Below, piece by piece: positions 6,206-14,150 of a stretch of 36,070 bases of DNA (positions within the stretch are counted from its first letter, which is position 1; every line of letters begins with the position of its first letter). The translations under genes and the position numbers were made by a program. The notes under the pieces were generated by a model, which searched no databases, was not told the origin of the DNA, and saw only the letters and a program-made list of their open reading frames with translations. Origin of the DNA: Opacimonas viscosa (GTDB lineage Bacteria > Pseudomonadota > Gammaproteobacteria > Enterobacterales > Alteromonadaceae); the NCBI RefSeq assembly GCF_024199005.1, contig NZ_JANATA010000024.1, forward strand, positions 1 to 36,070, given 5' to 3'.

Positions 6206-8261
6206 ATTGTCGCGTCACATCAACCAATTTGCTTTCACGCAATTCATAAATGATATCAGCACTACGGATTGTCTCAGGCCTATGAGCTATAGTTATTCTT
6301 GTCATCAGAAGCTGCTGAATGGCTTGACTGACATATTGTTCTAACTCGACATCTAAATGACTCGTGGCTTCATCCAAAAACAGAATCTTGGGCTGTCTAT
6401 ACAGTGCTCTAGCCAAAAGTAACCTTTGCGACTGCCCACCCGATAAGGCATTACCCATATCTCCCACTAATGAGTTGTAGCCCATGTTCATTTGGCTAAT
6501 GTCATCATGAATACCTGCTAAAACGGCGGCTTCCGCGACCATTTTCATATTCATATTGGGGTCAAAAAAACTAATATTTTCAGCCAACGTACCCGACATT
6601 AACTGGTCGTCTTGCATCACTGAGGCTACTTGCTGTCGATAGTGACGCAATCCAAGGTGATTGATATTTATCCCATCCGCTTCAATCTTGCCAGAATGAG
6701 GAGAAATTAATCCAAGCATCAGTTTCATTAACGTAGATTTACCGGTGCCCGATGCGCCAATTATGGCAACATTATCACCCTGCTTGATTGACAAGCTTAG
6801 CTCATCAAACAGCAAGGGCTCATTGTCCGCGTAGCGAAAATTAACATTGTATAAAGATAATTCACCGCTGATGGATCTAAAAGGTTGTTCCGTTCCTTCG
6901 TTCTCTTTATCAGTTAACGCAATATCCGCTAATCTATCCAAATGCAATGACGTCATCTTAATGTCGATAAGGTTGCTGATGAACCCCGACATGCGATTAG
7001 TGAACTGATTCTTGTAAGCCATAAACGCAAAAAGCATCCCTACCGAAATACCACCTTCCATTACTGCAATAGCAGCAAGATAAACGACCAAGATGTTTTC
7101 TACCCCAAACAGCACCCCATTGATAGTTTGGTATGAGATGTGCCATTTACCCAATATATATCCTTGATTCACCGCCTCGGTGTATTTGTTTTGCCACATA
7201 TTTAGGCGCTGGGTTTGTTGACCAAATAATTTGATACTTTGCATTCCGCGCACGGTTTCCATGAAGTTGGATTGTTCAGCTGCACCTGCCACGATACTTG
7301 ATTCAGTCAATTGATGCACAGGACGGTATAAAGCAAAACGCATAAGGGCATACAACACCACCACGCCCAATACGACCAGAGCAAGTCGGACATCGTACAA
7401 AAACATCATGACCAACACGACTATCGACATTAATCCATCTATCACGCCTTCAATAAGTTTGTTGGTAAACAAGTCGCGGATACTATTTAAGGAGCCAAAA
7501 CGCGATACCACGTCTCCCATATGGCGCTTATCAAAGTATTCCATCGGCAAATGCACGAGGTGGCGCATCAGGTTGGTAGCCATTTGTACGCTCATCGTGG
7601 AAGATAAATGCAACACCACCCAGCTACGAAATGTATCGGTGATGACCGAGATTAGCATAACCAGACCAAATCCCAATGCCAATACGACCAACAGAGGTTT
7701 GTCAAAACTCACCAGCACATTATCCACTACCAACTGTGTGTAGTAAGGTGCTGCTAACATCAAAAATTGTAATATCATAGACAAAACAAAAAGCTTTACC
7801 AACGATGACGTTAATCCATCAATACGAGTCCAAAATGACGTGATGCTGAGTTTGGCTCGTTCGTCTTTTTTCTTGAATTCTGACGTTGGGGTTAACTCCA
7901 ACGCGATCCCCGAAAAAGAAGTATCTACCTCTTTCATCGGTATGGCGCGTTCACCCATCGCGGGGTCTAGGATTGTGATGGTCTTGCGCGAGACTCTCTT
8001 AAGCACCACAAAATGATTTATGTCCCAATGCAAGATACAGGGCGTCTTTAGGTTCTTAAGCTCATCCAATTCTAAACGCAGTGCACGACCCACCATGTTT
8101 AACTGCGCAGCTAACTGCATTAACTGTTGCAGGTTCGCCCCTTTAAACGAGATGTTATAACGACTGCGCAATGTCGATAAATCAATCTTATGACCATAGT
8201 GATTTGCCACCATGGCGATGGAGGCTAGGCCGCATTCAGCGGCTTCTGATTGATAGATCAC
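6186..8261 (-). CDS. Bacteriocin ABC exporter with C39 leader peptidase
   Basis: 691 residues: a peptidase-containing ABC transporter that cuts double-glycine leaders and exports the mature peptide through the inner membrane. The C39 domain (1-125) has Cys10 in SEAAECGLAS, His83 in INHFVVL and Asp99 in ILDPAMG. A six-helix membrane domain follows (~150-430), then the ATPase with Walker A GASGTGKST (~505), signature ALSGGQSQRLLLARA, Walker B ILFLDEATSHLD and switch His in IAHRPE. The only in-frame start is GTG 8261, after an in-frame stop 9 bases upstream. It should work with the HlyD-like adaptor (14191-15447) and a chromosomal TolC to form a class II microcin-type exporter; no TolC gene is present here. 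Its 3' end shares the type-2 leader module with the S9 peptidase gene. Confidence 0.93.
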   Translation of the reverse strand: MIYQSEAAECGLASIAMVANHYGHKIDLSTLRSRYNISFKGANLQQLMQLAAQLNMVGRALRLELDELKNLKTPCILHWDINHFVVLKRVSRKTITILDPAMGERAIPMKEVDTSFSGIALELTPTSEFKKKDERAKLSITSFWTRIDGLTSSLVKLFVLSMILQFLMLAAPYYTQLVVDNVLVSFDKPLLVVLALGFGLVMLISVITDTFRSWVVLHLSSTMSVQMATNLMRHLVHLPMEYFDKRHMGDVVSRFGSLNSIRDLFTNKLIEGVIDGLMSIVVLVMMFLYDVRLALVVLGVVVLYALMRFALYRPVHQLTESSIVAGAAEQSNFMETVRGMQSIKLFGQQTQRLNMWQNKYTEAVNQGYILGKWHISYQTINGVLFGVENILVVYLAAIAVMEGGISVGMLFAFMAYKNQFTNRMSGFISNLIDIKMTSLHLDRLADIALTDKENEGTEQPFRSISGELSLYNVNFRYADNEPLLFDELSLSIKQGDNVAIIGASGTGKSTLMKLMLGLISPHSGKIEADGININHLGLRHYRQQVASVMQDDQLMSGTLAENISFFDPNMNMKMVAEAAVLAGIHDDISQMNMGYNSLVGDMGNALSGGQSQRLLLARALYRQPKILFLDEATSHLDVELEQYVSQAIQQLLMTRITIAHRPETIRSADIIYELRESKLVDVTRQYKNLQS

Positions 8262-8304
8262 TTTACTTTACCTATTGATTTACCTAATTTCTGCCCTTGA
8301 TAAA

Positions 8305-8988
8305 TTAATAAACCCATGAAAAAACGGCCAAAAAATTTAAAAACGAGTGAGCCAAAATGCAATATAAAATATTACCTTTCTTCATCCTTATATAACCAAG
8401 ACCGAAACCCATTATAAAAAGATAAATATAACTAAAAATATTTTGGTACTGCATGTGAGAAAACATGAATAGAGTTGAAGTGGTTATAATGATATAATTT
8501 TTATCAATATCCAACATCATGAGTTTACTTATTAGCCACCCTCTAAAAAAAATTTCCTCTATTATTGGCGCAGCTAAACATATCGAAAAAACAAGTAACA
8601 CTTTAACATACACACTACCTATATTTAATGCATTAATTATTTCAGATGAATGTTTTTCACCTGAGATATTCAGAAAATCCGTAAGGCAATAAAAGATCAA
8701 AAAGTAAAAAAATACAACCACAATAATCTTCCCAAAAAAACCAAAATCAATTTCAAACCTAAAAAATCCATTCGGGAAATTAAATTCACCCCATTTACTT
8801 ATAAACAGAACAATGGGTAACATAATTATAATAGCAATATAATATTCTATATCTTTGTATACATCCCCAGTAATAAAAGGCGATATTAAAAATTTTGAAA
8901 AAACAACTGATATAAGTTGCAACAAAAGGAATAGAGCTGTCATTTTTAATTTTAAAACAACCGCTTTTTTAACTTTCTTGTTTATCAT
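8305..8988 (-). CDS. CPBP (CAAX-like) intramembrane protease, probable bacteriocin immunity
   Basis: 227 residues with about seven to eight hydrophobic segments. The family motifs are visible: EEIFFRGWL (EExxxR, metal binding), FSHMQYQ (FxxxH) and the final HSFLNFL. CPBP-family proteins in bacteriocin loci (for example PlnI, SkkI) give self-immunity or take part in maturation; which applies here is inferred. It lies 43 bases upstream of the ABC exporter start and downstream of precursor E, so it probably protects against peptide E or a wider set. Its base composition is noticeably more AT-rich than its neighbours, which suggests separate origin. Confidence 0.82.
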   Translation of the reverse strand: MINKKVKKAVVLKLKMTALFLLLQLISVVFSKFLISPFITGDVYKDIEYYIAIIIMLPIVLFISKWGEFNFPNGFFRFEIDFGFFGKIIVVVFFYFLIFYCLTDFLNISGEKHSSEIINALNIGSVYVKVLLVFSICLAAPIIEEIFFRGWLISKLMMLDIDKNYIIITTSTLFMFSHMQYQNIFSYIYLFIMGFGLGYIRMKKGNILYCILAHSFLNFLAVFSWVY

Positions 8989-9023
8989 AACGATCTTCCA
9001 AGAGCATATAGCATTTGTTAAAT

Positions 9024-9046
9024 AAGAGGAGGCAAAGCCCCCTCTT
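9024..9046 (-). terminator. Hairpin between precursor E and CPBP gene
   Basis: On the minus-strand transcript, AAGAGGGGGC-TTT-GCCTCCTCTT forms a 10-pair stem (one G-U) just after the precursor E stop, followed by the mixed tract ATTTAAC. It looks like a partial terminator or mRNA-stabilising hairpin that would give more precursor than downstream CPBP and exporter transcript. Confidence 0.6.
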
Positions 9047-9054
9047 AGGAGGTA

Positions 9055-9228
9055 TTAGGGTGCTAAATTTGTATCCTCGTCACCCATAGAGCTCCCCCAG
9101 TCAACTTCACTTAAAGATTCCGCTGCAGAATCTAATGCTGTATTCACAGCCCAACCGATAACAGCACCAACAATATAGGGGTTACCTCCATTTACTTCTT
9201 TAACTTCCTCAAGATTTAGTTCTTTCAT
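9055..9228 (-). CDS. Double-glycine bacteriocin precursor E
   Basis: 57 residues, start ATG 9228 with AAAAAGGA 7-14 bases upstream. Leader MKELNLEEVKEVNGG ends in GG, the C39 cut site, followed by a short core NPYIVGAVIGWAVN... with an amphipathic, later acidic tail (DWGSSMGDEDTN). The leader pattern MKEL-x(7)-V-x-GG is shared with precursors A-D. The core is small, cysteine-free and less hydrophobic than A and B. It is transcribed with the CPBP protease and exporter. Exported peptide is a confident inference; killing activity is not shown by sequence. Confidence 0.82.
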   Translation of the reverse strand: MKELNLEEVKEVNGGNPYIVGAVIGWAVNTALDSAAESLSEVDWGSSMGDEDTNLAP

Positions 9229-9385
9229 AATATTTTCCTTTTTAAGGTTAATTTAATAAATACGCCCAAAGGGCAGTTAACGCTGTGTTTATATGAATAC
9301 AAACACAGCACTATTCACAATCATTCAGCATTAGCTGTCTGCAACGGTAACGGTGTTACAGATTTTGATTGTAAATTCGTATGCA
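9229..9385 (-). repeat. Precursor leader module, type 2, copy 2
   Basis: Counterpart of 6051-6205. It includes the last ~20 codons of the S9 peptidase gene, the hairpin GCTGTGT...ACACAGC, the CCCTTTGGGCGT element and the ribosome-binding region of precursor E. Similarity across the end of two unrelated genes shows that a past recombination replaced everything upstream of the module. Confidence 0.65.
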
Positions 9386-11396
9386 CTTGCACATCGGGTT
9401 GAAGATGCTCCGCCAAAAACGCTTCCATTTGACGATAAAAATCAAAGCGGTTCTTAGTTTGCATGTAGCCATGCCCCTCTTCACGAATCATAGAAATATA
9501 AGGTTTGCCGATGCGTTTGAGGTTTTTGGATAGTGATTCGTATTGCTCCATCGGCACACGCACATCTTCACTACCATGGGCGATAAATAAATCCGCTTTT
9601 ATCTTCTCCACGTTGTACGCGGGTGAAAACTGTTTAAGTATTTCCTCATCGGTGCCGACAGCTGCATCAAGATATTTGCGACCAGATTCACGTTCGGGGA
9701 TGTCGCCTGATTTTTTCATCTCCACCAAGTCATACACACCAACATAACCAATTCCGCATTGATATAAGTCTGGCTCTCTCACAAGACTTTGCAATGTGCC
9801 GTATCCACCGTATGACCCTCCATAGATACACATGCGGTCTTTATCGGCAAAACCTTGCTCGACCATCCATAGCGTGGCATCCGTCTTATCATCAATCATT
9901 TTGCTACCCCAGTGACCATAGCCACTGCGCAAGAACTCATCGCCATAGCCACCTGACCCTCTGAAATTGACCATGACCACGGCATAGCCGCGATTAGCTA
10001 GAAACTGCGCCTCTCTATTAAAGCCCCAATAATCACGCACACCATGGGGGCCACCATGCACAATCTGCACCATGGGATAAGGAGCTTCACCGGTTTTTGG
10101 TAGCATGTAATAACCATTGAGCTCTACGCCATCTCGTGCGTTAAACTTAAACGGGATCAAATCAGCCATATCTTGTTCGTCTAGACCTGGCTGGACATTA
10201 GCTAAAAAGCGAATATTGGGATCACTGCCGTCTAAACCACGATTCATTAAGTAATAACCCCCTGCATTGACATCAGAATGCAGTCTAAATAGCACGAGGT
10301 TATTATCTTGCGAGAAGGAGTAAGTATTGATATTTGTCTCAGTCGGTCCTTTACCGAAGGTAGACATGATAGTCGCCACGACATGCTTATATTCGCTGTT
10401 AGGACTCAACTCTATATACTGAGCGTAATCGGGCATATATCCTGCCACATCAATTGAGCCATTGAACATTGGTCCAGTACCATACAAATTTAGCTTATCT
10501 TCACGGAAAATTAACGAACTTTTTTGAGTAGCAAGCTCAATCGCGTAAATACTATCTCCGCCAAACTCTACATTAGTTGTAATATACGCAATAGTGCTGT
10601 CATTATTGAAACCGAGTAAGCGAATACTTGCGCCTTTTTGATAAATGTCTAAATCTACCTTCTTCCAATCGCTAGTGGGTGTTGCCTTTAAAAAAAGTTT
10701 GACCATGCCTTTACCAAGCTCATCATCATCTTTTTCTATATAAGCGGTAGCTAAACGGGGATTACCAAAGGTATCAGCAATAATAGATTGAGCACCGCGC
10801 GGCTCACCAGCTATGTAGTCTTCTTTGCCATTTTCGATGTTAATGGTGAACAGCTTAGTTTGCCCATCATCTAGGTAGTCAAAGGCGTGAGTTTTGGTCA
10901 CTAATATTTTATTGGGTTCATCAGGCAGCATGCTAATCACCCTATAAAAACTGCGTTTCGGTACCGTTAGTTGTCGTCCATTTGTTCCGTCTACATCATA
11001 CGCCACTAGTACTTCAGCCGAGCTTTGATTATCGAGATAACCTACAAACTTTTGATACCCGACAATAAAGCGATCACTACGAGGCCACATTACACGAGTA
11101 ATACGTCTGTACTCACCAAAGTTAATTGACCCCTTCACTGTGGTTAGCTCCACATCCATAATCGCAAGCGTATCGGATGTGCCTTCGCGGTATTTAGCTG
11201 CAATCAATTTACCGTCAGGCGAAAGGGACATAGAGCTGAATTGCGGATCGTCAAATAACGCTTCTATGGGAATAAGATTAGACGTTTTTACCTCTACCGA
11301 TTTTGCTGAAAAGGGTAACGACCACATGAATGTGATAAAGAGTACATGAGTAAATACACTCATTGATTTTAAATATTTTTGAGAAATTAAGAGCAT
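9321..11396 (-). CDS. Secreted S9-family (prolyl oligopeptidase-like) peptidase
   Basis: 691 residues with an N-terminal signal peptide (~1-31, hydrophobic FTHVLFITFMWSLPFSAKS). A seven-bladed propeller-like region (~60-400) precedes an alpha/beta hydrolase domain with nucleophile Ser528 in GGSYGGYG, Asp611 in HGSEDVRVP and His642 in EEGHGYM, the S9C acylaminoacyl-peptidase-like triad. Start ATG 11396 has AAGGAG 6 bases upstream. Such enzymes cut short peptides in the periplasm. Lying between precursors D and E it could trim exported peptides, degrade leader fragments or destroy foreign bacteriocins; this is inference from position. A strong terminator separates it from precursor D upstream, so it likely has its own promoter. 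The last codons belong to the type-2 repeat. Confidence 0.88.
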   Translation of the reverse strand: MLLISQKYLKSMSVFTHVLFITFMWSLPFSAKSVEVKTSNLIPIEALFDDPQFSSMSLSPDGKLIAAKYREGTSDTLAIMDVELTTVKGSINFGEYRRITRVMWPRSDRFIVGYQKFVGYLDNQSSAEVLVAYDVDGTNGRQLTVPKRSFYRVISMLPDEPNKILVTKTHAFDYLDDGQTKLFTINIENGKEDYIAGEPRGAQSIIADTFGNPRLATAYIEKDDDELGKGMVKLFLKATPTSDWKKVDLDIYQKGASIRLLGFNNDSTIAYITTNVEFGGDSIYAIELATQKSSLIFREDKLNLYGTGPMFNGSIDVAGYMPDYAQYIELSPNSEYKHVVATIMSTFGKGPTETNINTYSFSQDNNLVLFRLHSDVNAGGYYLMNRGLDGSDPNIRFLANVQPGLDEQDMADLIPFKFNARDGVELNGYYMLPKTGEAPYPMVQIVHGGPHGVRDYWGFNREAQFLANRGYAVVMVNFRGSGGYGDEFLRSGYGHWGSKMIDDKTDATLWMVEQGFADKDRMCIYGGSYGGYGTLQSLVREPDLYQCGIGYVGVYDLVEMKKSGDIPERESGRKYLDAAVGTDEEILKQFSPAYNVEKIKADLFIAHGSEDVRVPMEQYESLSKNLKRIGKPYISMIREEGHGYMQTKNRFDFYRQMEAFLAEHLQPDVQVHTNLQSKSVTPLPLQTANAE

Positions 11397-11449
11397 GGCA
11401 ACTCCTTGTTAATTAACTTGAACAAAACTATCATTTGAATAATAAAGGT

Positions 11450-11492
11450 AAAAAAAGCATTACCACAGACAGGTTTGTCATATGGTAATGCT
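11450..11492 (-). terminator. Rho-independent terminator after precursor D
   Basis: On the minus strand, AGCATTACCA pairs with TGGTAATGCT (10 pairs, 11456-11492), with an inner GACA-AACC-TGTC hairpin in the loop, and TTTTTT follows directly. This ends the long hlyD-precursor transcript 18 bases after precursor D. Confidence 0.8.
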
Positions 11493-11509
11493 ATATGACC
11501 ACTTAATAT

Positions 11510-11683
11510 TTAGTTGTTATTTTGATGGTGTCTTTCATTTGCAATTCGTTGTTGCTCATCATAATAAGCATCAGATTGTGACTGAAAAAAATCCGACAAA
11601 TCGTCATTAACTGGAGTATCAGTTGGACAGTTGCCAAAGCCACCAGATACGTTGTTAAGTTGCATTTCATTTAGTTCTTTCAT
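11510..11683 (-). CDS. Double-glycine precursor D with polar core
   Basis: 57 residues from ATG 11683, with AAGGAGAGA 5-13 bases upstream; the frame upstream is leader-repeat DNA. Leader MKELNEMQLNNVSGG fits the other precursors. The core (FGNCPTDTPVNDDLSDF...) is acidic and polar with one Cys, and ends in HHQNNN, unlike the glycine-rich membrane-active cores of A-C. It may be a signalling peptide, a modified peptide or an antimicrobial of a different class. It is the last gene before the terminator and has no intact immunity-like partner; only a truncated copy of the immunity gene from unit A lies upstream. Confidence 0.75.
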   Translation of the reverse strand: MKELNEMQLNNVSGGFGNCPTDTPVNDDLSDFFQSQSDAYYDEQQRIANERHHQNNN

Positions 11684-11853
11684 ATTATCTCTCCTTGAGA
11701 CGTTCATAGTTTGATTTTAAGGTTTAAACACGCCCTTTCAGGCTAATAATCGGCTCAAATAACCAGCTCAGAAGACTGCATTCTTCAAGCACGATGTCGG
11801 CGCTTATCGTCATACCCGGTTGTAACGGAACCGATTGACCATAGGCGCTGATT
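11684..11853 (-). repeat. hlyD-tail / leader repeat, copy 4
   Basis: About 170 bases nearly identical to the end of hlyD (14191-14319) plus the 40-base precursor leader. It keeps ~43 codons of hlyD from ISAYGQSVPL to LKGRV and the stop, with one change (CGC to TGC, Arg to Cys) shared with copy 2. Together with the truncated immunity gene before it, the block 11684-12042 matches 13314-13672. Confidence 0.9.
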
Positions 11854-11856
11854 TTT

Positions 11857-12042
11857 TTAAATCCATGGATTGGAATAAAGTGCTAATACACTTCCAATCA
11901 TTCCAAAAATAAATGGCTGATATAACCATATTGATTCTTTTGTGGTTATCGTTCCTGTCTGTTTACTGGCTAAAAAAGACCAAATCGCCTTTAAAGATTT
12001 TCCTTTAAACTCAAAACTATAAATTGCATAAAACGCGGACAT
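11857..12042 (-). pseudogene. Truncated duplicate of immunity-like gene A
   Basis: The frame encodes SAFYAIYSFEFKGKSLKAIW to the end, the same C-terminal 60 residues as the gene at 13487-13816, from essentially identical DNA. The N-terminal half is absent and replaced by unrelated sequence at a sharp junction (~12042). It is left over from a duplication that carried the end of unit A together with an hlyD-tail repeat. An ATG is present at 12042 by chance; a functional product is unlikely. Confidence 0.85.
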
Positions 12043-12096
12043 CTTTTGTTATACGCCATATTCATATCTTCAGTAATACTTCTTATTTGGATCCAG

Positions 12097-12396
12097 TTAT
12101 TCGACTTCAACTAAATTTTTAAATGGCGATAATAACTGTGAAGTCAATAAAATCAAAAAAACCGGAATAAAAGATTCCAGGTAATTATTTATCTCAATAA
12201 AGCCTAGAAGATATTTAGTGAGAGCATAGACAGGTCCGCCAACTATAATTGCAAAAAATAAGCTAGATGAAATACTAGTCGTTAAACTTGCTTTACAATG
12301 AGGGCACTCAATTTTTCCTTTAAAAATTAACTGTCTCTTAATATTCTTGAAAATTTCACCATTGCAAGATGGACAATATGTTCTATTTACATCCAT
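12097..12396 (-). CDS. Zinc-ribbon membrane protein, probable immunity for precursor C
   Basis: 99 residues from ATG 12396 (TTAGGAGTTTTTATG gives a good ribosome-binding site; the longer frame upstream overlaps precursor C). The N-terminus has CPSC ... CPHC, a zinc-ribbon, followed by two hydrophobic segments (~45-65 and ~75-95). It follows precursor C by 61 bases in the same direction, the place where immunity genes stand in class II bacteriocin operons. No homologue is recognised, so immunity is inferred from position and membrane nature. Confidence 0.6.
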   Translation of the reverse strand: MDVNRTYCPSCNGEIFKNIKRQLIFKGKIECPHCKASLTTSISSSLFFAIIVGGPVYALTKYLLGFIEINNYLESFIPVFLILLTSQLLSPFKNLVEVE

Positions 12397-12457
12397 AAAA
12401 ACTCCTAATCCCAATAAAGGCCAGCTATTTACTAGCCGGACTGGATATTTATTGTTA

Positions 12458-12631
12458 CTAGTTTTCACCGAATAATGCTTCACCTGCTGCTATTCCAGCC
12501 GCTGCATCTGTAACTTTTTCCACCACCTTATAAGTCCTGTAGGCATGGACTGCTCCTTTTACAACCCAGTATGCTGCAACAAATGCCCCACCGTTCACTT
12601 CTTGAATTTCATTTGCATTCAGTTCTTTCAT
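12458..12631 (-). CDS. Double-glycine bacteriocin precursor C
   Basis: 57 residues from ATG 12631 with AAGGAGAGA upstream. Leader MKELNANEIQEVNGG, core AFVAAYWVVKGAVHAYRTY continuing to AAGIAAGEALFGEN. The core is cationic and aromatic near its start and glycine/alanine-rich later, as in unmodified class II peptides. It is preceded by hlyD-tail repeat copy 3 and followed by the zinc-ribbon membrane protein gene. Confidence 0.82.
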   Translation of the reverse strand: MKELNANEIQEVNGGAFVAAYWVVKGAVHAYRTYKVVEKVTDAAAGIAAGEALFGEN

Positions 12632-12802
12632 ATTATCTCTCCTTGAGACGTTAATAGTTTGATTTTAAGGTTTAAACACGCCCTTTCAGGCTAATAATCG
12701 GTTCAAATAACCAGCTCAGAAGACTGCTTTCTTCAAGCACGATATCGGCGCTTATGGTCATGCCCGGTTGTAACGGAGCCGATTGACCATAGGCGCTGAT
12801 TT
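12632..12802 (-). repeat. hlyD-tail / leader repeat, copy 3
   Basis: Same extent as the other copies but the most diverged: it has AGC (Ser) where hlyD has CGC, a GTT/GGTT change near 12700 and others, so it is older or was acquired separately. It starts at the codon pair for IS of ISAYG, directly after a short A-run, like copies 2 and 4. Confidence 0.9.
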
Positions 12803-12815
12803 TTAATATTCTTAT

Positions 12816-13025
12816 TCAGTGCCTACGCACCTTTCTTTTAGAATCTTGTTTCAAATCATTTTTTTTTACTAAAACTTCAGGGAGTGAAATTACAATTGCA
12901 ACTACAATTTGCAATAAAATCAACAAAAAGAAATGAAAATCTTCTTTAAAAGCTAACAAGATTGCATAAACCAATTGAAACAATAAATTAATATTAAATA
13001 AGTTGTTTTTTAATATCTTGGCCAT
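12816..13025 (-). CDS. Small membrane protein, probable immunity for precursor B
   Basis: 69 residues: MAKILKNN..., two hydrophobic segments (NINLLFQLVYAILLAF and FFLLILLQIVVAIVISL) and a strongly basic tail (KQDSKRKVRRH). This is the shape of small bacteriocin immunity proteins that sit in the inner membrane. It starts 39 bases after precursor B and is followed by hlyD-tail repeat copy 3. No family is recognised. Confidence 0.6.
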   Translation of the reverse strand: MAKILKNNLFNINLLFQLVYAILLAFKEDFHFFLLILLQIVVAIVISLPEVLVKKNDLKQDSKRKVRRH

Positions 13026-13064
13026 TTTAGAATATACGCCCCCTTTCAGGTGACACCTATAGGA

Positions 13065-13313
13065 TTATTTTCTAGTGGATGGGTGATTTTCAATTCTCAT
13101 TTGATCTCTACCCATTCGAGAAAGACCATATCCAATTGCAACTAGAGCTCCTACAGTGAGACTAACTGGATTTGCCATTGCTGCACCAAATGCAAGTTTT
13201 CCAATTACTCCTGTTACTGCACCAGCTGAGACGCCCATTCCTGCTCCAACCATAACTTCGGTAGTACTACCACCGTTAACTTTTTCTAGTTGATTAACTT
13301 CTAGTTCTTTCAT
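13065..13313 (-). CDS. Double-glycine bacteriocin precursor B
   Basis: 82 residues from ATG 13313 with AAGGAGAGA upstream. Leader MKELEVNQLEKVNGG. The core is long, hydrophobic and Gly/Ala-rich (VGAGMGVSAGAVTGVIGKLA), with GxxxG-like spacing, and ends in a basic tail (GRDQMRIENHPSTRK). This fits membrane-inserting class II (possibly two-peptide, IIb-like) bacteriocins. Precursor A is of the same type, so A and B could act together; this is untested. Confidence 0.85.
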   Translation of the reverse strand: MKELEVNQLEKVNGGSTTEVMVGAGMGVSAGAVTGVIGKLAFGAAMANPVSLTVGALVAIGYGLSRMGRDQMRIENHPSTRK

Positions 13314-13483
13314 ATTATCTCTCCTTGAGACGTTTATAGTTTGATTTTAAGGTTTAAACACGCCCTTTCAGGCTAATAATCGGCTCAAATAACCAGCTCA
13401 GAAGACTGCATTCTTCAAGCACGATGTCGGCGCTTATCGTCATACCCGGTTGTAACGGAACCGATTGACCATAGGCGCTGATT
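13314..13483 (-). repeat. hlyD-tail / leader repeat, copy 2
   Basis: Almost identical to copy 4, with the same Arg-to-Cys codon change relative to the native hlyD end, and followed on the far side by the immunity-like gene A, whose end is joined to it in both places. Copies 2 and 4 are therefore products of one recent duplication. Confidence 0.9.
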
Positions 13484-13486
13484 TTT

Positions 13487-13816
13487 TTAAATCCATGGAT
13501 TGGAATAAAGTGCTAATACACTTCCAATCATTCCAAAAATAAATGGCTGATATAACCATATTGATTCTTTTGTGGTTATCGTTCCTGTCTGTTTACTGGC
13601 TAAAAAAGACCAAATCGCCTTTAAAGATTTTCCTTTAAACTCAAAACTATAAATTGCATAAAACGCGGACAAAAATGAACAAAGCACACCACTTCGAATC
13701 AATAAAAATTCACTTAATTGTTCATTAACAATAAAACCAATAGTTATTAACAACACAGCTAGAATGAAAAGAAGATTGCTAGCTTTTTCAATTTTTATAT
13801 TTAAATTACCCATCAT
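13487..13816 (-). CDS. Membrane protein, probable immunity for precursor A
   Basis: 109 residues from ATG 13816 (AAAGGATTTAATG). Three to four hydrophobic segments: LLFILAVLLITIGFIV, LIRSGVLCSFLSAFYAIY and PFIFGMIGSVLALY. It starts 64 bases after precursor A in the same direction, the immunity position. The last 60 codons are duplicated at 11857-12042. A longer frame upstream overlaps precursor A and is not used. Confidence 0.6.
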   Translation of the reverse strand: MMGNLNIKIEKASNLLFILAVLLITIGFIVNEQLSEFLLIRSGVLCSFLSAFYAIYSFEFKGKSLKAIWSFLASKQTGTITTKESIWLYQPFIFGMIGSVLALYSNPWI

Positions 13817-13880
13817 TAAATCCTTTAAAATGAAAATATAGGAGCCTAAATAATGAGCGCTCCTAAAAACAGCATAACTT

Positions 13881-14150
13881 TTATTCTTGAGTGAGGCCTG
13901 CCGCTGCACCACCAGCAAAAGCAACTTTTGTTGTTGCATATGCACGAGCGACTGATACAGCTCCACCAGATACAAATCCGCCTACAGCACCACCTGCCAC
14001 GGCAACTGCAAAACCACCAACATTTCCGCTTCCTGAAGTAGCAGCCGACGCCAAATAAGTGATCCCACCCGATACTGCACCGACAATAGCTCCTGGAATA
14101 CCAACACCACCATCGATGTTGTCAATTTGTTGCGAAGTTAGTTCTTTCAT
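13881..14150 (-). CDS. Double-glycine bacteriocin precursor A
   Basis: 89 residues from ATG 14150, directly after hlyD. Leader MKELTSQQIDNIDGG. The core VGIPGAIVGAVSGGITYLAS and on is extremely rich in Gly, Ala and Val (GGFAVAVAGGAVGGFVSGG), a membrane-active class II type. It is the first precursor of the operon and the only one preceded by the complete hlyD gene. The upstream region reads TCACCTTGAG rather than TCTCCTTGAG as in the other units, so its Shine-Dalgarno (AAGGTGAGA) is slightly weaker than AAGGAGAGA. Confidence 0.85.
   Translation of the reverse strand: MKELTSQQIDNIDGGVGIPGAIVGAVSGGITYLASAATSGSGNVGGFAVAVAGGAVGGFVSGGAVSVARAYATTKVAFAGGAAAGLTQE

Noticed and set aside
13817-13975. 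N-terminal extension of the immunity-like gene A frame to 162 codons
   Set aside because: It overlaps the 3' end of precursor A in another frame, and a good ribosome-binding site precedes the inner ATG at 13816.
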